Of a DNA stretch of 64,000 nucleotides, positions 47,317 to 60,300 are shown one piece after another. This DNA is from Bradysia coprophila. Taxonomy: Eukaryota; Arthropoda; Insecta; Diptera; Sciaridae. The position numbers were made by a program, and so were the translations under genes. The stretch's first letter is position 1. Each line of letters starts with the position of its first letter. Under the pieces are notes generated by a model that worked only from the letters and a program-made list of their open reading frames with translations, had not been told where the DNA came from and ran no database searches. The stretch spans positions 3,162,001-3,226,000 of the forward strand of contig NW_023503493.1 in the NCBI RefSeq assembly GCF_014529535.1, given 5' to 3'.

Positions 47317-47539
47317 AAGGGATGAAAAGTGGAAATGACGAGTCATCGTGTGAGTTTCGTTAATTCGAGGAGAATCCGAGGTCAATGAACGAACATACGA
47401 AACTTTTCCAACATTTTAATTCACCTGAAAGTTTTGAATTAGCTTTTGGTCGATCTAAGCGAAATCGATTCAGCTCAAGTGCTGAAGAAGCGGTCATTCA
47501 AAGTCACTGTTGTCAGTGTTATGATAACTGACAATAGAA

Positions 47540-48285
47540 TTCAATTAAATCAGCGAATTATAGGAAAAATGAAATTTCATTGATTTAACTTCATTTACAA
47601 TAGGCTGACGATGTTTTTTCTTCTGAAGTATCAAAACAGCTATTTATGCAAGAAGAATCGTGTGCGATAATATACCAGCACACGATTCGTGTCGCATACA
47701 ACATTTTATGCAATTCTGGGACGGAATGAACTATTTCTATGCCAAAAGACGGAAACATACATTATGACACAAAAATCATATCGCCTGGCCAGTGTTGCAA
47801 TCCTGAGAGACTATAGTGCATTGCAACAAAATCAATAAACATCTGCCACGTCTCCACACCCAGTGGCAAAAATATTCCCAATGTAATGAGACTAGCGTTT
47901 ACTTTATACACGGACATGTTAAGCGAATCATGAACAAAATTAAATTGTATCAAAATTACAATACTTTTTTTATGATTCGCTTAACACGTCCGTGTATAAA
48001 GTAAACACTAGTCTCATTACATTGGGAATATTTTTGCCACTGGGTGTGGAGACGTGGCAGATGGTACCTGCTTTGTTAATGTTAACATTTGTATTATGAC
48101 AGTTTGTATTACGTGTGTAAATGGAGATTGGTGCACACAAAGTGGTCCCGACTTCGCTCGTATCGGCAATCTCGTATCTAGTGCATAAAACAACACCATT
48201 TAGACACGCGTAACAGGAAAATCGCTATTTTAACGCTATTGAATGAAATTTCATTTTTCTTATAATTCGCTAAATGAATATGTCT
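47540..48285. mobile_element. Element with CAGCGAATTATAGGAAAAAT termini and a nested hairpin
   Basis: AGCGAATTATAGGAAAAATG followed by AAATTTCATT at about 47549 faces the inverted equivalent AATGAAATTTCATTTTTCTT...ATAATTCGCT at about 48240-48275. The interior holds GCATACAAC-type repeat material (47.65-47.72 kb) and the perfect hairpin at 47840-48063. Confidence 0.6.
47840..48063. mobile_element. 224-bp hairpin MITE, near-perfect 95-bp arms
   Basis: CATCTGCCACGTCTCCACAC at the left is the exact inverse of GTGTGGAGACGTGGCAGATG at the right. The arms continue to GCGAATCAT around a spacer of about 35 bp. Only about one mismatch was seen (GCGTTTAC versus GTGTTTAC). Confidence 0.85.
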
Positions 48286-51200
48286 TATTTTTGCATTTAG
48301 ATATTCATATGTCCATCTGGTTGTTATTGCTCCTTACCGACAAATTACCGTAGTAATATCCGTCCGTTTTCTTTACCCAGAGTGTCTTCCTCAAATCACA
48401 CAAAGTCAAATTATTACAACCAAAAAGTCATTATGAATGATTGTTCAATGTTCGTACACACTCTCTCGTCAGCTTATCAACTTTTCGAATGTGAAACTAA
48501 ATGCTGCAAAACCCTTTGACCGATTTCGGATCACCTGATAGCTTAAGATGGATTATCCCCTTGCAATATAATGGGAAACGATGAGGATTGAGGATACTCT
48601 CTCACACATATACGGAGATATGTAGAACGGTTCGTCGAACAAGAAGAATATGATGGTAACCGATAACTATACGTATGTGAGAGCACATTATACACATGAT
48701 GCTTTTTAAGACACATAATAAAGGTATCATTCCATTTACCGCAAAATAATTTCCCATCGCATTCAATGTAACTACACACACACACAACATATTGTGTATA
48801 GACCAAAGTAGAACATAATTCCCTGTCGACTTTGATTCCCTTTTGGGATTTGAAGCCACACTATTTCGTATACAGTAAATATTCATTGAAAATTATTTCT
48901 TCGTTTTTTTGTGTTTATATGGAAATGGCTTTTCCACTCCTCGGGGATGGATGGGGGGCTTTCTTTCTTTTTTTTATTCTCTAAACATCTTTCGAAATAT
49001 CCTCTTCTTACACACCACATAACCAACATATTTTCTTATTATTGAAGCATATAACATCTCGTTACAATTCACTGAATTTCTCATAAATAGAAAATAATTT
49101 TTTTATTTTGCCAACGAGATACAGAGACCATGCTAACGGGCTACAATAACCCACCACGTTTATTGTGCCCATAAATTTCCAGAGACCATAGGGCATTTTT
49201 CCGGGCAACGATGCTAACTGTACGAATAGCGTAAGGGAAAACCCATTTATCTAATCGAGAAAAACATACCGAAAAGTTATGTCTGCTTTTTATTGCTGTT
49301 TTCCGTTCGAGTGTATGAGAGTTGAGCATATACACGGAGGGAACTGGTACAATGGGCTGTTTAGTTGTCATAATGAGGTTTTTGATTGAAGCCGGAATCG
49401 CTCCGATTAGAAAATGGTTCAGCCTTTCACATGACATTTAAAGTCACGTATACCACCAGTCGGTGAAATGAAATTCTCACACGAGCTGAAAATTTTGACA
49501 GATGGTCCATACATTTTCTGTCAAAATTTCATTTCACTGACTGGTTGTATAGTTGACTGAAGCAGACGAATGAAAATCAATTTTCGAAAGAGAAGTATGA
49601 CAGTTGGGATCAAGAGTCGGTCTTTTCCATTTGTCAAAGTGACGTTTTAAATGTCAAACAAAAATAAACTTGCGAAGTGGTCGCAAAATTCTAGATTTTT
49701 CTTCGCTAATGGAATTGAGAAAAGATAAATGATTTTGTTACGAATTTCAATTTTTTTTTCTTTTGACGTTTTAAACGTCACTTTGGCAGTTGTGTCAAGA
49801 AAAACGGTGACAAATTAGAGTGTACAACAATTATTCGTCGACATTCACTAGCGAATTTTAACAGTTTTAACAAGGCTACCCATATCGCAGCTGACAGTTG
49901 TCACTTAACGAACAACAATTGCTGTACGCGCAGTGAGCACCTCTATTTTGCTTCCATTTAGTTGACAGTTCTATCTTCAAAATTCATTTTGATTCATATC
50001 GGGCGTGAGGTAATCTGGCACACCATACGAATTGATGGTGTGCCAGATTCACCTCTAAGGGGCGAATCTGGCCGTCATGACTTTTCGTTACATGTAGTAA
50101 AAGGACGCATACTATGACCGCGTGTGCCAGATTCCCCGATGCCTCATATTGGCCTTTTTTAAACAGAGTTAAGTTAGGAAACAGTTCATCCGCTTATGAC
50201 AACGAAACAAAAGCCAGGGAATCAAAACGAGGGAAAATTATGTACTAAACGAAGGCAAAATTGAATCGTGTTGAATATCTCCTTTGTTTACCTTGACAGT
50301 GTTGTCACGCTAACGGAATGAAAACGGATCTGCACTTCACTCCGTTTACTCACCGTTTAAAAAACTGCAATCTCTTTCCATAGTGAAGTGCAGATTAAGC
50401 TTTCTGACGTCACTTCACAATCGACAGTTCATCCGTTGATCCGTTTGCGTAACAAAAGCCGGTCAATAAAAATTAATTTTTGATAGAGAACTGTCAAATG
50501 GGGCAAAATTTAGTTGACAGCGGTCAATCAGACTGAGACAAAATCATGGTTGTATATATATGTGGGAATGGCATAATCGGTAGCGTGAATTATTTTCTGG
50601 AATTTTGTTATCGAACGATATAATCGATTGCGTTGACAGAGAATCGATTTGTTTGTTAGAATCATTTTTAGACGAACCGTTTTTGAAATAAAATAAATTG
50701 ATTAGTGAGAAAAGTCAAATGTTCTGTTCTTTGAACAGCCCAATGGTTTCTACTACGTTTCTACATGGGGGCTCGTCCGGGAATTCTATGCTGAACTGTG
50801 CTGTGATTTTCGTACAAAGTTTAAGTACAATTTCAGTTCAATTACCGACATTTTTCCAGGGAAATAATGGCAATTTGCCTAATCTCTACGTATACAACGT
50901 TGAAGTTTTCGACTGAACTGAAATTTGACTACAATTTTGTACGAAAATCACATCAAAGCTCAGCGAATTTTTGGCGATAACGATACCAGAGATTGTTGTT
51001 GTACCGTTACTTCCTCGCATAATTGAGTGCTATTTTTAGATCCGCTCAAAAAACCATAGCTCGAATATTCATGATATGATTTGAGGAGTGTGGATTCATC
51101 GTTAGCCTCTCGCTTTTTTCACTATGATACTAGCAAACATTAAGGGGTTTCCAGCTGACCAATTGTCAAAATCATCAGATTTTAATTATTGAAATAAACA

Positions 51201-54200
51201 GCGACAGCTTTTTATGTGCTGGGACGCCATATTTGACGAACCTACCAAAATCCATCAGAGATATCGAATATTTTTCCTTCGAGTGTACACACAATGATCG
51301 AGATATTCGTACTATATGTGGTGTTTATGACGAGATATATGGGAGGATGGGTGGTTATGATTTGTGATAGGGCGAGAAATAAATTTTCTCTTTCTGGACA
51401 ACCGTTTTACGGTTACGTTATATGTTCTTTATATTGCTGATGGCAGATAAACTATTTTCCAAGTGGCACAACATTGTGTGTTTTCGATGGAAGTTTGTTT
51501 TACATTTGGCCGCATGAAACGAGAAAATTCGCAATATTTCTCTGGTCGGAAAATAAAAAGTTTTTCCATTTTTTTTGTGTGTGGAGGGTTTGATTTACAA
51601 GGCCCAGTTTTATCTGGGAATAGAAAAACGGAGACAACACACGAAAACTTTGACTTTTTTTGTAATAAAATTATAGAGTCTCCAGAGCAGGCCACACACA
51701 CACATCGCGCATACATTTTCCATTCGTCCTTCTACATATAGTTCCGTATCATCATTTCTGTTTGTTATGAACTGGTAAAAATGGAAAATGGAAAAGAAAA
51801 TTCAGGTCGCCCCACACACAGCATCATCATACTTTTTCGGTACATAAAGAAGGTACATGTGTGCACAGAGATCACGTATAATAGATGGCCGGCTTGCCGC
51901 TACATTAATTCTAAATCATGTGCCCTTTTCTACTTTGGGTGAAATATTTGCTTTCTGCTACAGTTTTCGGTTTGAAGTGGGTGGAATGCTGGAATGAGTG
52001 GTTTGGGAAGGGGGCGAGAAAAAGGACTGATTACGGTAAAATGGCTTGAACTGTAAGTAGACATTTATTTATGTACATGGGTTGGCCATTTTTGTAGCAT
52101 ACGATATTTCATTCCGTGTCTTGAAAGAGTTTCGTCGGATGTGTGTGTGTGTGTGTGTGTGTGGGTATTCTTGCTTGCTTAGGTAGACATATTATATTGG
52201 TGATGTGATTCTTTAAGCCTTTGAGCAAATCAATTTTTGATGGGACACAAATAGTGTGATACTTGAATTAGAGTAACCGGAGGGGCTCGTTGGAAATATT
52301 TTAATCGTTTCAACGATGCGTCCTCGATTTGAAGCCGTTCAGTACGATTTTAGGGAGTTGTGTAATGAAATTGATGAGAAGGAAAATTTGGTATGTCGGA
52401 AAGTCAATACGTCGACAAATTATGTGGACACTTGTGTTTTCGTATGAAGCGCATTATTTCTCTGAGTTTAGTATCTAATCCCTTGGAAGTGGATATTGGC
52501 CTCGAAATCTTCTGTCAATAAGGCATGGGACACCGTGCAAGTTTACCCTGAAAACTACAAAAGTTCCATGTTTGTTTTAAAACTACAAAGACACCAGCTG
52601 AAGCAAATTTGCTGACAAGTGGTGGTGGCCCCATGGCAAAAAAAAACTTGATGGATTGAGTAAGACATTTTATTGCCTGTCCTATGCAAAAGTTCATCAT
52701 TACACGTCAGATTGCCGCCTGTGAAAGTGATGCATTACATGGAGTATAGGTTCATTCCAAGTAAATGTAAACGCGAATTTTGACTGGCCGAACGAACAAG
52801 ATTTCATCCACAGAGATCGGTTTTCACATAAAAGTTGATGAGGTTATGTCTCTATGGATGAAATTTGACAGTAATTTGACAATTATTATTAGTCCTTATG
52901 CCGTAAAAAGGGCTCCGTGAGCCTTAAGTTACGTAAATTTTTTCTTTGTTGTATGTTGTTTGCCACGAAAAGTTGTGAAACAAATTTTTTTTCCGGAAAA
53001 TGGAAAATCGTTTTTCCGGACGGAAAAGCCATTCATATGAAAACCTTCAAAGTCGAATATCTCCTAAAATAGAAGATCTTTTTGAAAAATTTCTTCTGTT
53101 CTAGAAAGTATGACTCATTACCGATATTTCATGGAAGAACTTCTTTTTTTTGAGGAGTTGGAATGAAGTCGTTATAAGAGTTCCATCAAAAAGTGTCCTG
53201 GAAAATTCATCAACTTTAAATCCATCGATCAAAATCGGTTCAATTCAATTTTTTTAAACATGCATTTTACTTTATAAAGGACCATATTACCTAGAGCTTG
53301 TCATTAGTTTTGTCGTCGTTATCGATAACAGATGAGATAACAGAGAAAACTTTCAGCTGTAACGTCTGGTTAAGACTGTTATGATGGGGAAAATTTTGAA
53401 AATTTCTTTGGTCAAATCACATTTCCCTGTCATAACAGAATATAAGCGAATAAACTGCATATGAAACCTTCGTTGGAGGTGCCACAATTTGTTCTTCTTC
53501 AGTACCTCATTCTTTACATTCTCTTTTCTGGTGAAATACCTTCACTCTGTGTCCATGAAACCTCATCGCTGTGAAGTTGGTTCACAAGAAAATAGAGCAC
53601 TGACATGAGTAATTTTATGACGTAATGTAATAATAGAATCCTACAAAAATCTGCTAGATTTGAGGTTTAGTGTAGCACTTCCCTATGACAGAGAGATGCT
53701 AATATGACGACTGAGACGTCGTTTCGACGGATGGAAGGAATATGTCGAATGACAGTTAGTTTTTTGAGAGCGAATTCAATATACTTTCTCTCAATGAGCT
53801 TTCTGTCATTTTTTCGCATCAATCAACGTACTAGATCAGCAAAAATTTGTATGAAAACTGCGATTCGCTTGGGAGGTGTATACTAAACGTAACAGATAAG
53901 AGAAGCGTTGCAATGGGATACGATAACACAGACACATTGAGTATACTCTTTCAAAACAAATGGCACGTTAACCACGGCTCTAACAACCCAATTCGATTCT
54001 TTAAAACGCCACAACCGAAATATTAGGTATAACGGGACTTCATCGAGGATTTTAACGATGAAAATTCAAATTTCGCTACCCCTATTCAAATAAGGCTGGG
54101 GATCAATTCAGATTATCCTATCTAACCGACCCGACGAACCCTTTTCAACGGGATCGACCATTAAATACGATTTCAGACGGAAATCTTTTACCTGACAATG

Positions 54201-54439
54201 GATTGCTTAAAACCTAAAACCCATTCTTGTGCAAAAAAAAACCTCGAAAATACTTTCAGTCTTTTCAATAATGTAATGTGCATCACAATACACAATTATT
54301 TCACAGTTGCACGATACGTTGGCATATATAACGCGATAATATGTTACGAAATCAGAGACATTTCATTTTGGCAAACGTTTCATTCATTTATTAAAATTTT
54401 CGGTTCGATCTATGCGCGCTGAATGCGTATGGAGATATT
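48286..54439. other. Long gene-free stretch
   Basis: No gene was recognised. Visible items are a hairpin at about 49446-49555 (facing GTCGGTGAAATGAAATT and AATTTCATTTCACTGACTGG), facing copies of a TCTGGCACACCAT motif near 50.02 kb, and TTTGACGTTTTAAACGTCAC-type phrases at 49.64 and 49.76 kb. A (GT)n tract lies at 52141-52163, a family A fragment at 52.66-52.75 kb and the GTCGTTATCGATAACAGATG motif near 53.32 kb. Open frames are short and without motif. Confidence 0.4.
52141..52163. repeat. (GT)n microsatellite
   Basis: An uninterrupted GT dinucleotide run of about eleven units. Confidence 0.9.
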
Positions 54440-55337
54440 GAGGGATTCTTTTGAAAAACAGAAGAAAGAAATCGGACACATTTTCGAGTAGAATTTTTTG
54501 CATGTTCCCAGAAAGGTATTCCACCCTACAAGCTAAAATCACTTTCCAAAAAAAAAATCTTCGAAGCTTTTGTGGCTAGTGGAGGTGATCAGAAGACGGA
54601 AAACTTACATTTTTCTTACAGAGGTACACGAAACGTACATGGTCGTGCGGGGTGTCATTGGAAAGGTAATTTCACGTATTTTCAGAGCAAATAGGGTCTT
54701 ATGGGAGCTTGGAAGCATCTACGAAGAAATATGAGCACTTAAACATTTCAACTTCTCATATTTCATCGTAGATGCTTCGAATCCCCGTAAAACCCTATTT
54801 GCCCTGAAAGTACGTGAAATTACTTTTCCAATTGTATTTTGGTTTTCTTGGTTTTATGCGGCAAGAAAACACCAAGAAAACCAAAATGCAATTACGAAGA
54901 CACGGCAAATAAAACCCAAAACAATTACTTTTCCAATGACACCCCACATGACCATGTACGTTTCGTGTACCTCGGGAAATTTCTGTGAGAAAAGTGCAAG
55001 TTTTCAATCTTTTTCGGTTGAGAAATTCAACTGTGCATATCTCAGTGCGGATGAATTTTAAACCGAATAAGACCCTATTTGCCGCGGAAGTACATGCCAT
55101 TACCTTTCTAATGACATTCCATACGACCCTGTACGGCTCGTGTAACTGGAGAAATTTCTGTAAGAAAAGTGCAAGCTTTCGGTTTTTGATGACCTCTTAC
55201 CAGCCACACAAGCTTCGAAGAATTTTTTTTGAAAGTGGTTTTGGCTTCTGGGGTCGAATACCTTACTGGGCACTTATAAAAAAGTCCACTAGAAAATGCG
55301 TCCAATTTCGGTCGTCAGTTTTCCGAAAGAATCCCTC
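54440..55337. mobile_element. Foldback family B element
   Basis: It starts GAGGGATTCTTTTGAAAAAC and ends AAAGAATCCCTC. It shares with 38.1-38.8 kb the landmarks AAATCGGACACATTTTC, TTACAGAGGTACACGAAACG, GGTCGTG and AATAGGGTCTTAT. The right half carries extra internal copies of the arm (54.90-55.0 and 55.07-55.34 kb), so this member is rearranged. A local hairpin GGTTTTCTTGGTTTTATG / AAGAAAACCAAAATG lies at 54.84-54.89 kb. Confidence 0.8.
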
Positions 55338-56235
55338 TCTTAGGATGTTTTTACCGAACCGACGTGAATGTATGCCTTTGGTATTAAATATTTAAATAAA
55401 AATAAAATTTGCGTTCGGTTGAACCCTTCCTTGATATCGAACAGATTTTGTTTTCGAAACAAAAAAAAAATGTTTCAAATTCCACGTTCGGAATAACATT
55501 CTAGATGAGGCATGTGCGTGTGTTTGGTATAGACAGGAATAACTCGTCATTATGAAAATATTGTCCTTTGTATACAGGAAAAGACCGAAAGTTGTTTGGA
55601 TGCGTTTCGATTTCTATTAAAACATTTCAGGTAGAATTTGGATGTTAATTCAGTTTTTGCATAGGAGAAAGAGTCGGTTTTGGTTTTGCATCGACAAGAG
55701 GGTTTTGTTGTGTAGATGGTGAAAAAAATGCGCATATGCAAACCGAACAGTTTTATTGCGATTGTATAATAAGCGACGACACCCCATCCCATATCAGTTT
55801 TTGGGTCTTTAGGCTGAATAGCAACAACAACAACAGGGATCAAAAAAAATTGGAAGATGAACAATAATCGTGCACGAACGCACGAGTGTTTGCATTTTAA
55901 TCAATAAATAATTTCGATTTTTGATCTTTCAATGAAACATCTGCTTTTTTTTACCGGTCTCGATGAGTGTATTACAGCAGCACGCTCAGAATAATTATTT
56001 TAACGAAATCGGTTTAGTTATTCAAATATCAGATGAAACAGACGATTTCCGATATTCTGCGTTCCATTCAACCTTCTACACAGTCTATTACTTCGTGTGA
56101 TCGCAGTATTTTCAACGGATTTTGATACAAAAATCTTTTACTTCATTTGTTTTGCCATACATTTTGCTACATAAATAGCCGCATCAGTTAGACCACGACA
56201 CTTATTGCATCGTCGTTTTTGATAACATATTAGAG
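55338..56235. other. Gene-free spacer
   Basis: Nothing was recognised apart from relatives of the dispersed AATCTTGTACTTCATT phrase (also at 58.33 kb). Confidence 0.4.
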
Positions 56236-56938
56236 AACGTCAGATTTTCTTAACGCTAAATGCCACACACTAACGCTAACACTAAATCCGTACGCTAATG
56301 GCAAATGCCGACGATAAAGGCAACATTAACGAGTTAGCCGACGCCATGTTGCTTTTAAATTTAACATCTGTGAGGCCAGCAATATCAGGCACTTTTTCAT
56401 CTCTGAATATATCAGCAATCGCTGTTTGAAATTTAAAAATTAATTCATTGCCATAATTCTAAGGTCCATTAATATGAGATTCGCCTTTTATTTGCAAGAA
56501 ATTTACTGAAATTAAAAATTTATTTATGAAATATGGATACATGGTCGGCCATTTTGATGTAAGATTAAAGAAATCAAATGCAGTGCAATATGAAATAGAA
56601 TCAATTCGAATTGGAATCAAAAATGGCCGACCATGTATCCATATTTCATAAATAAATTTTTAATTTCAGTAAATTTCTTGCAAATAAAGGCGAATCTCAT
56701 ATTAATGGACCTTAGAATTATGGCAATGAATTAATTTTTAAATTTCAAACAGCGATTGCTGATATATTCAGAGATGAAAAAGTGCCTGATATTGCTGGCC
56801 TCACAGATGTTAAATTTAAAAGCAACATGGCGTCGGCTAACTCGTTAATGTTGCCTTTATCGTCGGCATTTGCCATTAGCGTACGGATTTAGCGTTAGCG
56901 TTAGTGTGTGGCATTTAGCGTTAAGAAAATCTGACGTT
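56236..56938. mobile_element. Near-perfect palindrome, 320-bp arms and 64-bp loop
   Basis: Arm 56236-56555 starts AACGTCAGATTTTCTTAACG and pairs with 56620-56938. By eye there is one substitution (AACACTAAA versus AACGCTAAA) and one T-length difference. The loop is 56556-56619. There is no coding capacity. The structure could extrude as a cruciform or, if transcribed, fold into a long double-stranded RNA. Confidence 0.9.
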
Positions 56939-57184
56939 GCCTATTATAACAGTCCGTAAGAGGCTCCTCGTTCGCTATCGTAAAAGGTTTAAAACTTAAG
57001 GCCGAAAACACTCTGTTGGGATCGATCGACAATTGTGCTGCACTCTTGATTGTAATTCGGTTGGTAGTATAGGTCGCTCGCGAATTTAATCGCACGTTTT
57101 TAAGTGTTCGCTCGTGTTTCCTGTTCTATTGTTTGTTGTAGTCGCTGAAATTCAGTGCTTATGAATCGACCTACATACTTCACT

Positions 57185-57950
57185 AGGTGGGCACTACAAC
57201 CTGTGGTTTTGGCCTCCTTCAGAATTCTTCTCCAATTTATCTCTCCCTCTTAGTGCTTTCAGATCCGGCTCAACTGCATTTCATCTTGATTTTAGTCTTC
57301 TTGGTTTGTAGCTACCATCGGGATTTGTATTTAGCAGCTTCAGGGGCACGCGTTCTAAATCAATTCTCTGTACATGACCGAGTCCATCTTATTCGATTGG
57401 TTTTGATGAATTTGACTGTATTGGGCTCTTTGCACAACTGATACAGTTCCTTCACCAATTTCCTTCCACATTCACTACTCCAAAAATTGACCGATGAATC
57501 CTCCTTTCAAACACCAAAAAATGTCTGCTCAGCTGATCTCAGTGGGTCATGAATGGTTTTCGTTTACTGTTAACGTATGGGTTGTTGGTCTGCGGTTAGA
57601 CATTAAATTCGTCATGTTTAGTCTTTTCTCACTGATTTGGAGACCGAACTCAGCACCCATCACTTCAATGTTTGTGAAATTCTCTGTAACGATATCAACA
57701 TTCCGTCCAATTAAGTCTGGGTCGTCAGCATAGCCTATTAACGTTCCAACTTTCTGAGGATTGTATCGCTGGTTTCCATGTTGCTTTTATCACCATCTCA
57801 AGATCAATGTTGAAGAATAGAGCTGCTAGTCCTCCCATTTGTAGATTTGTCAGTTTAGGACTATCAGTGAAGATCTTGAAACACAGATCTGTTGATCCTT
57901 TGTTTCCATTCCCGGTCGTCACACAAATCATGGCAACCTTCCTGTTGCCG
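57185..57950 (-). pseudogene. RTE-type LINE reverse transcriptase remnant
   Basis: On the minus strand, 57721-57735 encodes GYADD, the catalytic YADD box of reverse transcriptase, followed by LIGR, VTENFTNIE and GAEFGLQISEK. Upstream, GGLAALFFNIDLEMVI matches the preceding RT motif. Downstream phrases (FERRIHRSIFG, EGNW, ELYQLCKEPNTVKFIKTNRI and, near the end, PEAAKYKS) match the conserved C-terminus of RTE elements. Stops and frameshifts separate these blocks, and the endonuclease half is missing, so the copy is dead. Confidence 0.8.
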
Positions 57951-59929
57951 CTAGGGTGTCTGGTCCTATTGTAGCAATTTCCGAAGGAATCACCTCATAG
58001 TCTCCCAACATCCTGCGTCTTAGTTGAAGAGATTTAGGGAAATCGCATATTGGTTGTGCTCCCGTGCATCACTTATTTTTAAGAAGTGACCTGTGGTGGT
58101 TCTGAACATCAGATGACAATAAAGAACATTGGCAAAAAAGGTAGAAATTCGTAGTGAAAAGATTCTGTAATTTTGAAGATATTTGACTTAAACGTTTGTC
58201 GTACAATGGCTTTTCTTGTCGGAAAACACCATTTGTCGTTTCATGCTTAACCTAGCCCACAGACGACAAGCATAGCAACAGTTTTACAATTGAATCTATT
58301 ACTTCATTTAATCTAAGCGTTTTAAAATCTTGTACTTCATTTCATTGAATATGGTTTTGTACTAATAATACCGCATTGGTCCGAGCTTGCCGCTATGTCT
58401 GAAGATGTTACCGATTACTAACGCCTGAACAGACTTTCTATTTACCGGCAGTCATACAACCGTTCGGTACAATACCTAACAGAAATTTCACTCTAAAGCG
58501 ACGAAGACAAACTCCGACATTATTGAACATCCATTCATCCGATTCATGCGAATCTCTCGCTCTCCTTTTATTCACATTAGATATTTCCAATTTAATAACA
58601 ACAAAATCTGACTATGACGGAAAAGAAATCCATTTTATTACATCAAAAACGTTAACATAAAAATAACCCACCCTATCAAGCAATTGGATACTTATTTCCT
58701 ATCCTCCATTCGATCATACACATATTGTGTTGTTAGCGATATTATTATTGTATATATACGTAGAGACGGTAGGAGCCGTGTAGTGTGTTGTAAGATATTA
58801 TTACAACATATTTATATATACATACGTGTATCGCTTGCGTACCATCATATATATATATGGTTGAAATGATACAGTGGAAACGAAATTATAATGGATTTCA
58901 TGGACCAACGATGTGAATCTAACATTTTTCTCCTCGTCGTTCTCCGGCTGAAGATTATTATATTTAGGAAAATGTGTCTATTCGGAAAATGGGACGCATT
59001 TATTGCAGAGACGAAAGAGAAATAAAAAAAAGAATTATCGGAAAAAATTGCTATCTGAATACAAAATGGACATTAAATTGGATATGTGAATGGGTTTGCC
59101 GGATTTGTGTGCGAAAAAAATGAAATCGCAGGAAAAATAAGGGTCTCTCTCGATACACACAGTTATATATTCATCATCGTGCCATATATCCATCTCCCGT
59201 TTAATTGGTCAATGAAACGAAAGTAAGCAACAGAATTCATCGGGTGTATGGCCCACACCCTATCATTCCGTGCGTTTGTAATTACCCAGTTGTTGTGTAA
59301 ACGTGTGGCGAAGATTGCAAGTGATTTATTCGAATGGTGTTCGATTTGTATAACGAATGCAATCAATGGCCGTGTTATGATGGTTGCATTGCATGTCGAA
59401 CGCGCAATGAGCCCTCATGCATAAAATGCAACGTTGGAGCTACTACAAAATGGCATTCTTTGATTGGAAAATTTTACGGATGATTGCTTAATGAATGGAT
59501 CGGTTGACTGGAAGGACATTTGAGTTGATCTTGGGAACGGCGAGAGAAAGTTGACGATCTCGCTGAAATTGTATGCGAAACCAAAGGCGTTTCTGTAGTG
59601 AAGGGTCCAGCAAAATTTACTTTGATACCTCTATGAACGTTAAAATTTTCCCATTACTATCCTAGTTTGCTTGTTTGCTTTCGAGACATAAAGTCGTTTT
59701 TTGCGGCCAAGTTTAGACCGTCGTGATTAACAAACAACGCCTAAAAGTATGTAAATACTCAGATGAAATTTATGCGCATAAGACTGATATCGCTCCTAAA
59801 AGTAGGCTAGGAATAGATGTATGCAAATTTATCGTATTAGGGTTGCGTTATACGAGTAATTCATGTGTGCATCGTTTCAGCCACCAAACACATTGAACTA
59901 CCCAAATTATCGAAGGAGAAACAGCCCTG
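57951..59929. other. Gene-free stretch
   Basis: The first 150 bp may still be decayed LINE sequence. (TA)n-like runs with TATATGGTTGA lie at about 58848-58862. No gene was seen. Confidence 0.4.
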
Positions 59930-60115
59930 GGAAGTCGTGGTCCCGAGCCAAAAAAAGTCAAAATCCCGAAAAGTCACAAAATGTCCCGTAAAGTCACTGA
60001 AGTCACATCACAAAAGTGACGTCACGAAAATACCGGAAGGTCCCGTAAACTCACGAAATATACCAGAAACTCACTAAAGTCACGAAAACTCACAAAATGT
60101 AACGAAAGGTCACTT
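59930..60115. repeat. Degenerate GTCACGAAA / GTCCCGTAAA tract
   Basis: About 180 bp are made of variants of AAGTCACGAAAA and GGTCCCGTAAA. It is simple-sequence-like and non-coding. Confidence 0.75.
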
Positions 60116-60227
60116 GAAGGAGCGGAACATGACGTCATGGAAAGACACGAAGTCTTTGATAGCCAAAGTCCTATGGCCGCTGTTTTTCGATGTAGTTTTC
60201 GGTAGAAAAATTTAATTGCATTTTTAT

Positions 60228-60300
60228 CTGACACTGGAATCGAACCCAGATCATGTTGACGCAAGGAAGGTTAGCACGCAGGAAACCACTAACCGATCCC
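60228..60300 (-). mobile_element. tRNA-like head of a SINE or tRNA pseudogene
   Basis: On the minus strand, GGGATCGGTTAGTGG is followed about 40 bp later by GGTTCGATTCC, a perfect B box. The flanking CAGTGTCAGA resembles CGTGTCAGA in the SINE at 46.9 kb. Acceptor-stem complementarity is lacking, so a functional tRNA is unlikely. Confidence 0.6.

Noticed and set aside
60228-60300. Functional tRNA gene on the minus strand
   Set aside because: The B box is good, but the acceptor and D stems do not pair well; a SINE head or pseudogene fits better.
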